This document shows positions 54,751 to 64,000 of a DNA stretch of 64,000 nt, in pieces. Location: positions 992,001-1,056,000 of the forward strand of contig NZ_JBDFMO010000001.1 of assembly GCF_047238305.1 (NCBI RefSeq), in the 5' to 3' direction. How positions within the stretch are numbered: position 1 is the stretch's first letter; each line of letters starts with the position of its first letter. Source of the DNA: Ferdinandcohnia sp047238305. Its GTDB lineage: Bacteria; Bacillota; Bacilli; Bacillales; Bacillaceae_L. The position numbers were made by a program, and so were the translations under genes. Under the pieces are notes generated by a model. It saw only the letters and a list, made by a program, of their open reading frames with translations, had not been told where the DNA came from and made no database searches.

Positions 54751-55635
54751 TTACCAGCCTCGTTCTTGCATGCGTTGGTCTGGTAATAATGATGAAATTT
54801 CAATACCCTTCATGGCATTTCCTAAACCTTTTGATAGATGGGCAATTAATTCGTAATCTTGATAATGTGTAGTTGCTTCAACAATTGCGCGAGCAAATTT
54901 AGCAGGATTGTCTGATTTAAAAATACCAGAACCTACAAACACACCATCAGCACCAAGTTGCATCATTAACGCAGCGTCTGCTGGAGTCGCAACACCACCT
55001 GCTGCAAAGTTAACAACTGGTAGACGACCTTCTTGTTTGATTTGAAGTAATAATTCAAATGGCGCCCCTAAATTTTTCGCTTCTGTCATCAATTCATCTT
55101 CGCTCATGCCAACAACTTTGCGAATTTGAGCATTTACTTTTCTCATATGACGTACAGCTTCAACGATATTACCTGTTCCAGGCTCACCTTTTGTGCGAAG
55201 CATAGATGCGCCTTCCGCAATACGGCGAGTTGCTTCACCTAAATCACGGCATCCACATACAAACGGAACAGTGAAATCACGTTTATTTAAATGGAATTCC
55301 TCATCCGCTGGAGTTAATACTTCACTCTCATCAATATAGTCAACACCCATAGCCTCTAGTACCCTTGCTTCTACTATATGACCAATACGAGCTTTTGCCA
55401 TAACAGGAATAGTAACAGCACCCATTACTTGCTCAACTATTGTTGGGTCAGCCATTCTAGCAACTCCACCTGCTGCACGAATATCAGCTGGAACACGCTC
55501 TAATGCCATTACTGCTACTGCGCCGGCTTCTTCAGCTATTCTAGCCTGCTCTGCATTCACAACGTCCATAATAACGCCGCCTTTTTGCATTTCAGCCATT
55601 CCTCGTTTTACTCGATCTGTACCTGTATTTGCCAC
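54751..55635 (-). CDS. pdxS: Pyridoxal 5'-phosphate synthase subunit PdxS
   Basis: The 294-residue TIM-barrel synthase begins MANTGTDRVKRGMAEMQKGGVIMDVV at a GTG with AGGGGGAA upstream. The catalytic lysines are in PVMAKARIGH near 80 and in the LRTKGEPGTGN loop near 148. PdxS and PdxT form a 24-subunit complex. Sequence identity to the family is very high throughout. Confidence 0.98.
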   Translation of the reverse strand: MANTGTDRVKRGMAEMQKGGVIMDVVNAEQARIAEEAGAVAVMALERVPADIRAAGGVARMADPTIVEQVMGAVTIPVMAKARIGHIVEARVLEAMGVDYIDESEVLTPADEEFHLNKRDFTVPFVCGCRDLGEATRRIAEGASMLRTKGEPGTGNIVEAVRHMRKVNAQIRKVVGMSEDELMTEAKNLGAPFELLLQIKQEGRLPVVNFAAGGVATPADAALMMQLGADGVFVGSGIFKSDNPAKFARAIVEATTHYQDYELIAHLSKGLGNAMKGIEISSLLPDQRMQERGW

Positions 55636-55808
55636 TACGATTCCCCCTATATGATGTTTAATTAGATTAGCTTATTTATACGCTTTATCATATCATATTT
55701 TGATAAATAATATATAAATGCCTATTAAAAAAATCTTAAGATTATTCTAACGCAGTTTTAATATATTTCCTAGTAAATATACCAAAATAGTATACATTGG
55801 AAGAAATT

Positions 55809-55841
55809 GAAAAAACCTCCCTCTATAAATAGAAGGAGGAT
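55809..55841 (-). terminator. Terminator of dacA
   Basis: In minus-strand sense CCTCCTTCTA and TAGAGGGAGG pair with one mismatch around TTTA and are followed by TTTTTT. Confidence 0.88.
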
Positions 55842-55856
55842 AGTATTGATTAATGC

Positions 55857-57206
55857 TTAAAACCAGCCTTTTACGGTATTCGCTACACTTGACCAAATAT
55901 CACCAAAGAAGCCGCCGATTCCTCTCATCATGAGAACAAACCAATTTGTCTTCTCCACGCCTGTGTCAGTTACAAGTGCTACCTGTAATTTATCACCACC
56001 GCCTGGTGTGATATACCCTAAATCATCACCATCATAGGAAACAGCCATATGACCGACTTTGGTTCCCTCTTTAAATGGTGCTGTTACCTCTTTGTCTTTT
56101 GAAAGTACCTTTTTATCAAAAACATATTTTGCTTTAAATGCTGACTTATCTACACCCTTTGGAACAATAAGTTTCACAGGTGCTTCAGTTGAAATTTCTA
56201 CTTCTTTTTCTTTTCCTTTAACAACCTTTAGATCTTTATGGCCCTTTAATTGGTAGCCTTCAGGGTAAACTTCAATTTGCTCAAAATTATTAAAACCGTA
56301 ATCTAACAACTTACTTGTTTCTTTGAAACGTTCAGGTTCACTTGTAGCACCCATCACAACGGAAATTAATCTTTTCCCATTTCGCTCAGCTGTTCCAGTG
56401 AAACAATAACCAGCTGCAGGTGTAGTACCAGTTTTTAATCCATCCATTCCTTCATAATGGAATTGAGCTAGATATGGAGAAACACTTGGATCATGTTTTA
56501 ACATCCAATTCCAGTTGTCTAGTTTTTCACCATAAAAATCAAGTTGTGGGATACTAGAAATATCCAATACATGTGGATAATCACGAATTAATGAATAGGC
56601 TAATAATGCTACAGATCTTGCAGAAAGCATATTATCTCCATCTGGACTTGTTCCTTCGGGATAATTATCACCTAGCATAGAATTAGATAACCCTGTACTA
56701 TTTACAAACTCATAGTCAGGAAGACCTAATTCTTCTGCCTTTTTATTCATTAGCTTTACAAATTCACCCTCAGTACCAGCTAGTAGTTCCGCTAGTGTAA
56801 TAGTAGTTGCGTTATCTGAATAGATCGCCATTGCTTTATAAAGCTCTTCAACCGTATAATCGTGATTTAGTCGTAAGCCAACACCTGAAAAGTTATTATT
56901 CGCAGATATATCATAGGCATACTGACTAATTTGAGTCGTTTGATCCCATGAAAGTCTACCTTCATCAATAGCTTCCAATACTAGATATTCAGTCATCATT
57001 TTAACCATACTTGCAATTGGTGCTGCCTGATCTGCATTTTTTTCATATAGGATCTTACCTGTATTTGCATCTATCAATATTGCATTTTTTACATTTATAT
57101 CAAGAGCAGGAGCCGCCTTTGCCGGAGGTACTTGCCCTACAATAAGCGATAGCAAAAAGACTGCTATAAAACTTAAAATCAATCTTTTTTGTGTTTGTTT
57201 TTTCAC
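55857..57206 (-). CDS. dacA: D-alanyl-D-alanine carboxypeptidase DacA (PBP5)
   Basis: The 449-residue penicillin-binding protein has a signal peptide (residues 1-31, ending near AKAA). The catalytic SxxK is in IASMVKMM near 67. SDN lies in YSDNATT near 130, and KTG in DGLKTGTTPAAG near 260. A PBP5-type C-terminal beta domain and an amphipathic membrane-anchoring helix (IWSSVANTVKGWF) complete it. It removes the last D-Ala of peptidoglycan stems and is the main vegetative carboxypeptidase. It follows guaB after a terminator. Confidence 0.97.
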   Translation of the reverse strand: MKKQTQKRLILSFIAVFLLSLIVGQVPPAKAAPALDINVKNAILIDANTGKILYEKNADQAAPIASMVKMMTEYLVLEAIDEGRLSWDQTTQISQYAYDISANNNFSGVGLRLNHDYTVEELYKAMAIYSDNATTITLAELLAGTEGEFVKLMNKKAEELGLPDYEFVNSTGLSNSMLGDNYPEGTSPDGDNMLSARSVALLAYSLIRDYPHVLDISSIPQLDFYGEKLDNWNWMLKHDPSVSPYLAQFHYEGMDGLKTGTTPAAGYCFTGTAERNGKRLISVVMGATSEPERFKETSKLLDYGFNNFEQIEVYPEGYQLKGHKDLKVVKGKEKEVEISTEAPVKLIVPKGVDKSAFKAKYVFDKKVLSKDKEVTAPFKEGTKVGHMAVSYDGDDLGYITPGGGDKLQVALVTDTGVEKTNWFVLMMRGIGGFFGDIWSSVANTVKGWF

Positions 57207-57261
57207 GTTTTAAACCTCCACTTTCGTATTACGCACAAAAATCATTTTAACACATCGGCTT

Positions 57262-57296
57262 CAAAAAAAATAGACAGAGTACATGACTCTATCTAC
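57262..57296 (-). terminator. Terminator between guaB and dacA
   Basis: In minus-strand sense TAGATAGAGT and ACTCTGTCTA pair (one G-T) around CATGT and are followed by TTTTTTTT. Because dacA starts just below, dacA likely has its own promoter or readthrough. Confidence 0.9.
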
Positions 57297-57341
57297 CTTA
57301 ATATAAAAATCCTACCAATGGATTATTTTGTCGAATTTAGC

Positions 57342-58808
57342 TTATAGTGTTGAATAGTTTGGTGCTTCTTTTGTAATCTGAACATCGTGCGGATGACTCT
57401 CACGTAATCCTGCACCTGTCATTTTAATAAATTGAGCCTTTTCTCTTAGCTCTTCTAGATTCTTTGTACCGCAGTACCCCATACCTGAACGAATACCACC
57501 AATTAATTGATAAATCGTATCTGTAAGAGGACCTTTGTATGGAAGACGTCCTTCAATTCCTTCAGGAACAAATTTCTTCGCATCCTCCTGGAAGTAACGG
57601 TCCTTACTGCCTTTTTCCATTGCAGCAACTGAACCCATACCGCGATATACCTTAAAGCGACGACCTTGGAAAATCTCTGTTTCACCTGGGCTTTCGGATA
57701 CACCTGCAAGTAAGCTACCAAGCATGACTACATGTCCTCCAGCAGCTAATGCCTTTACGATGTCACCAGAAAATTTAATACCGCCATCCGCAATAATTGA
57801 AACACCATGTTTTCTTGCTTCTGTTGCACAATCATAAATAGCTGTAATCTGTGGAACACCAACACCTGCAACAACACGTGTTGTACAAATAGAACCTGGT
57901 CCAATACCAACCTTTACAACACTAGCACCAGCCTCAATTAGAGCTCGGGTTGCTTCAGCAGTTGCCACATTACCAGCAATTATATTTAAGTCTGGATACT
58001 GGTTTCGAATTTTTCTTACTGTTTCAAGAACACCTGCTGAGTGACCATGTGCTGTATCAACAACAATTGCATCAACTCCAGCTTCTACAAGCTTTGCAAC
58101 ACGAGGCGCCGTATCTTTTGATACACCAACAGCTGCTCCTACTAATAAACGTCCCTGTGCATCCTTTGCAGAATTAGGAAACTCAATTACTTTTTCAATA
58201 TCCTTAATCGTAATAAGTCCTTTTAATACACCACTCTCATCAACAAGTGGAAGTTTTTCAATTTTATACTTTTGTAAAATCTTTTCTGCCTGTTCTAAAG
58301 TCGTACCAACAGGGGCAGTCACGAGATTTTCCTTTGTCATGACATCAGAAATTAGAATGGAATAATCTTGAATAAAACGAAGGTCACGATTGGTAATAAT
58401 ACCAACTAAGATTTGTTCTTGTGGGTTATTTACAATTGGGACACCAGAAATACGATATTTACCCATTAAATGCTCTGCATCAAATACTTGATGACTTGGA
58501 GTTAGGAAAAATGGATCGGTGATAACGCCACTTTCTGAACGTTTCACTTTATCAACCTGTTCGGCTTGTTGCTCAATAGACATATTCTTATGAATGATAC
58601 CCAACCCGCCTTGACGTGCCATGGCAATTGCCATTTCGTGCTCTGTAACAGTATCCATACCTGCACTAATAATCGGGATATTTAATTTAAGTGTCTCTGT
58701 TAACTGAACCCCTAGATTTACATCTTTAGGTAATACTTCTGACTTTGCCGGTAATAATAATACATCATCAAACGTTAATCCTTCTTTAGCAAACTTCGTT
58801 TCCCACAT
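57342..58808 (-). CDS. guaB: Inosine-5'-monophosphate dehydrogenase
   Basis: The 488-residue enzyme oxidises IMP to XMP, the first step to GMP. ATG 58808 begins MWETKFAKEGLTFDDVLLLP as in relatives, with GAAGGGGGA upstream; the longer frame is dropped. Two CBS domains lie near 95-205. The catalytic cysteine is in GIGPGSICTTR near 307, and the flap motif is RGMGSVAAM near 413. It is full length. Confidence 0.98.
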   Translation of the reverse strand: MWETKFAKEGLTFDDVLLLPAKSEVLPKDVNLGVQLTETLKLNIPIISAGMDTVTEHEMAIAMARQGGLGIIHKNMSIEQQAEQVDKVKRSESGVITDPFFLTPSHQVFDAEHLMGKYRISGVPIVNNPQEQILVGIITNRDLRFIQDYSILISDVMTKENLVTAPVGTTLEQAEKILQKYKIEKLPLVDESGVLKGLITIKDIEKVIEFPNSAKDAQGRLLVGAAVGVSKDTAPRVAKLVEAGVDAIVVDTAHGHSAGVLETVRKIRNQYPDLNIIAGNVATAEATRALIEAGASVVKVGIGPGSICTTRVVAGVGVPQITAIYDCATEARKHGVSIIADGGIKFSGDIVKALAAGGHVVMLGSLLAGVSESPGETEIFQGRRFKVYRGMGSVAAMEKGSKDRYFQEDAKKFVPEGIEGRLPYKGPLTDTIYQLIGGIRSGMGYCGTKNLEELREKAQFIKMTGAGLRESHPHDVQITKEAPNYSTL

Positions 58809-58845
58809 GTAATAAATCCCCCTTCGATTGAAAAATATTATTAGT

Positions 58846-58874
58846 AGATTATCAACTGGGTAAACTACTGTCAA
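58846..58874 (-). promoter_or_regulatory. guaB promoter
   Basis: In minus-strand sense TTGACA (58874-58869) and TAATCT (58851-58846) are 17 bp apart, 38 bases above the start codon. Confidence 0.65.
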
Positions 58875-58968
58875 GAAAGGAACGATATGTTTAATTATTC
58901 AGAGTTTTTTATTATTATTTTAACTTGAGTCTTGCACTTTTTTGTTTGTTATATTGGAGGTTTCGAAT

Positions 58969-59961
58969 TTGTTGGATTATCGTTTTATTTGGCAATCATT
59001 TAATGCACTACATGCTGCAAATACTACTCAACATTTACTGCAAAAATGCTATGAAAAAGCAGCTGTTCCCGATGCTGAGAAAAAAAGTTATGAAAACAGC
59101 TATCCCTTTATTTATTATTTGGAGCATGGTCAAAATTACTATCATCTTTCTCAAAATGCTCCACTCTCCATTAAACCCGTTCTTCTTTTTTACGGAATGG
59201 TTCAGTTGTTGAAGGCTTGCCTTCTCACTGTTGATCCTCAGTATCCAGAATCGACCTCAGTTCTGGCTCACGGGGTCTCCACTAGAAAACGAAAAAAACA
59301 GAGCTATGAGTTTTTCCAAGATGAAGTAAAGGTTCAAAAAAACGGATTGTTTTCACACTTTTCTGAACGTATGTTCCATGTGAAACAAATGGAAGGGGAA
59401 AAATTCACAATGGTGCAGCTATTCAAAAGGATTCCCGAATTGCAAAATTTGTTCAGTTTGCATTATCAACAACAATGGTACTTAGAAACACCCATTATTT
59501 ATGGAGATACGCTTGTCATTCCGATAGAAGCATTAGATAGTTATCACATGACATCCCGACGATTCTTGGATTTCATTGCACACACACTTCCCTTTGCAAC
59601 TTCTCAAAGTATTAGGGAAACAGAAGGAGAGAATCGTAATCCAATCTCATTCAAGATAAATACACCAAACATTCTTTTACCACTGACAAGCTCTCCCCTT
59701 TTATATCATTTGTACGAAAATATGTATTATTTACCAAAGGATCGTGACCTATTAACCTTCTTCCCAGAAATCATGACGCATTATTTATTATTGTACAATT
59801 TAAGTATGATATCAAGATATGAAACGGAGTGGTGGAGCGAATTACTTCATACATACTCTAGTAATGATTATCCGTTTATAAGACAGTTCCTAGCAGTTTC
59901 AGCAGACAAAGTACCTTTTTTACTTTATCTTTTTTTAAAGGAGAAAATTGATGGGATTTGA
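58969..59961 (+). CDS. yaaC: YaaC-like family protein
   Basis: The protein of about 330 residues starts at a TTG (58969 or 58972) with GGAGG 8 bases upstream; the TTG at 58942 would need no such site and is less likely. It matches the YaaC family by place between the rRNA operon and guaB and by length. Conserved-looking segments are NTTQHLLQKCYEKAA near 20, PLSIKPVLLFYGMVQLLKACLL near 65 and EIMTHYLLLYNLSMISRYETEWW near 265. No known catalytic motif or membrane segment is visible, and function is unknown. No terminator is seen; the tandem array follows within about 90 bases. Confidence 0.85.
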   Translation: MLDYRFIWQSFNALHAANTTQHLLQKCYEKAAVPDAEKKSYENSYPFIYYLEHGQNYYHLSQNAPLSIKPVLLFYGMVQLLKACLLTVDPQYPESTSVLAHGVSTRKRKKQSYEFFQDEVKVQKNGLFSHFSERMFHVKQMEGEKFTMVQLFKRIPELQNLFSLHYQQQWYLETPIIYGDTLVIPIEALDSYHMTSRRFLDFIAHTLPFATSQSIRETEGENRNPISFKINTPNILLPLTSSPLLYHLYENMYYLPKDRDLLTFFPEIMTHYLLLYNLSMISRYETEWWSELLHTYSSNDYPFIRQFLAVSADKVPFLLYLFLKEKIDGI

Positions 59962-60047
59962 ATGCTTATTATGCATAAAGGGGATGGGTTTTAAGGGATG
60001 CACTGAGTTCAATGATTGGGATTGTGGTTAGTAATGATTGAGGTGTG

Positions 60048-60453
60048 TTTTATTGTGGTTCTTTGATATACCGGTAATGGGGTTTGCGGTATACCATTTA
60101 TTGTTCTGTGGGTGAGTGGTATACCGGTGATGGTGTTTGCGGTATATCGTTTATTGGTTTGCGGGTGCGTGATATACCGCTAATGGTGTTTGCGGTATAT
60201 CGTTTATTGGTTTGCGAGTGAGTGATATACCGGTAATGGGGTTTGCGGTATACCATTTATCGTTTTGCGGGTGCGTGATATACCGGTAATGGGGGTTGCG
60301 ATATATCATTTATTGTTTTGCGGGTGCGTGATATACCGGTAATGGGGGTTGCGATATGTCATTTATTGTTTTGCGGGTGCGTGGTATACCGGTAATGCTG
60401 TTTGCGAGTTTGGCGTTTCCTAATCTTTTACAATTAAGAGTCTCTTTAAGACG
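60048..60453. repeat. 53-bp-period tandem array beyond the 3' end of the second rRNA operon
   Basis: Units beginning TTTGCGG, GTTGCGA or TTTGCGA start at 60083, 60136, 60189, 60242, 60295, 60348 and 60401, always 53 bases apart, after a degenerate part-unit. Six carry GGTATACC or a close variant near position 6 and TATACCGGTAAT or a variant near position 36. The last unit (60401-60453) has the other body (GTTTCCTAATCTTTTACAAT) at the same length. It lies between the convergent 3' ends of yaaC and the rRNA operon. The stretch 60454-60638 is the flank shared with the first operon and has no gene. Confidence 0.88.
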
Positions 60454-60638
60454 TTCGCTTGGTCATTATTACCTAATTTTTGCCGTTATTAAAATGACAA
60501 TCTAAAAAAGCTTGTGTATTGGTTAGCGTTACTCGGCACTTCTCGTTACGACGTTAGTCTTTCCCCCTAACAAGTACCAAATAGGCATGTTCTGCAAACC
60601 ATACCACCCGACAATTAATTCCACTAAAAAAAACAATA

Positions 60639-60673
60639 CAAAAAAAGACCAACCATATCGGCTGATCTTTAAT
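60639..60673 (-). terminator. Terminator of the second rRNA operon
   Basis: It has the same AAAGATCAGCC/GGTTGGTCTTT hairpin and T-run as the first operon. Confidence 0.88.
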
Positions 60674-60675
60674 GT

Positions 60676-60791
60676 GCCTAGCGACGTCCTACTCTCACAG
60701 GGACAAAGTCCCAACTACCATCGGCGCTGAAGAGCTTAACTTCCGTGTTCGGTATGGGAACGGGTGTGACCTCTTCGCTATCGCCACTAGA
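60676..60791 (-). rRNA. rrf: 5S rRNA, second copy
   Basis: It reads identically to the first copy over its whole length, exactly 21,031 bases further right. Confidence 0.95.
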
Positions 60792-60848
60792 CTATGTTGA
60801 AGGATTCATTCCTTCAAAACTAGATAACGCTCCTACATTCATCATTTT

Positions 60849-63777
<2,929 letters not shown>

Positions 63778-64000
63778 TATTCGGCTTTGATAAGCGTCGA
63801 ATCTCTTCGTCACCGCTTGTCGTCATCATCCTCACGTACGTTAAAGTACGCTCCGGTGATTCCTCAATCGGTTCCTCGACCTTCTCGCTTCTCATTCACC
63901 TTTAAGTTTTAAAGAACTTTTACTACTTCAATGAATGTTTTGTTACGTTATCTAGTTTTCAAGGAACGAAAAAACTGATTTCAATCAATAATGATTTTGT
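63778..64000 (-). other. Start of the second 16S-23S spacer, cut by the window edge
   Basis: It matches the first spacer to about 63967 (one change at 63843) and then diverges completely. The 16S gene and any spacer tRNAs lie outside the window. Confidence 0.8.

Noticed and set aside
57329..57335. TGTCGAA (perfect 0A box) at the 3' end of guaB
   Set aside because: It lies 7 bases after a stop codon with no promoter nearby and is probably chance.
58942..58968. Longer start for yaaC
   Set aside because: The TTG at 58942 lies upstream of the ribosome site GGAGG (58956-58960), so it cannot use it.

Overview
The window is a stretch of origin-proximal chromosome from an endospore-forming member of the Bacillaceae. 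The gene order from yaaC/guaB/dacA/pdxST/serS at the right to divIC/spoIIE/yabS/yabT at the left is the classical Bacillus subtilis order read backwards. Sporulation genes are dense (spoIIE, yabP, yabQ, spoVT, fin, spoVG, sspF, yabG, gin/csfB, bofA, yaaH). By synteny with B. subtilis the replication origin should lie beyond the right end, past the 16S gene of the second rRNA operon and gyrAB. Most genes are on the minus strand and would therefore be co-directional with replication. The species cannot be resolved from this window; it is not B. subtilis itself.

Layout, left to right: 1-4.2 kb holds a membrane-type Ser/Thr kinase (partial), a vWA protein and the SpoIIE phosphatase. At 4.4-4.7 kb are tRNA-Met and tRNA-Glu. 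At 4.9-10.4 kb is yabR-divIC-yabQ-yabP-rlbA-yabN-yabM. At 10.5-15.2 kb are spoVT, mfd and fin. At 15.3-19.1 kb is pth-ctc-prs-glmU. At 19.4-22.6 kb are spoVG, ridA-purR, ispE and sspF. At 22.9-28.2 kb are veg, yabG, rsmA-rnmV, yabE and tatD. At 28.4-31.1 kb metG and abrB diverge. At 31.1-38.4 kb is rsmI-yazA-yabB-yabA-ricT-holB-yaaR-darA-tmk-yaaO. At 38.5-44.8 kb are gin and a complete 16S-23S-5S operon without spacer tRNAs. At 44.9-48.2 kb is bofA-yaaL-recR-yaaK-dnaX. At 48.3-52.3 kb are SRP RNA, tadA, yaaH, dgk-dck and tRNA-Ser. At 52.4-58.8 kb are serS with a T-box leader, pdxT-pdxS, dacA and guaB. At 59-64 kb are yaaC and the 5S/23S part of a second rRNA operon.

The genes fall into a few working groups: replication and repair (dnaX, holB, yabA, recR, mfd, rnmV), translation and RNA maturation (rRNA, tRNA, SRP RNA, rsmA, rsmI, tadA, metG, serS, pth, ctc, rlbA), nucleotide and precursor supply (prs, purR, guaB, tmk, dgk, dck, pdxST, ispE, glmU), and sporulation control. 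Many promoters are readable and agree with the known regulation of their homologues: a sigma-A spoIIE promoter with a 21-bp spacer, a sigma-H site at spoVG, a sigma-F site at gin, a sigma-B-like site at ctc, tandem veg promoters, and Spo0A boxes at abrB.

The coding content is ordinary for this part of a Bacillus chromosome. The unexplained structure lies between genes. One is a dispersed palindromic element (five copies recognised). It ends within a few bases of the Shine-Dalgarno site of the downstream gene in three copies, and in two copies it begins at the stop codon of the upstream gene. It folds into hairpins with compensatory changes between copies. The other is a pair of 53-bp-period tandem arrays, one beyond the 3' end of each rRNA operon, built from two unrelated unit types that keep the same 53-bp register. 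These are the best candidates for something undescribed.
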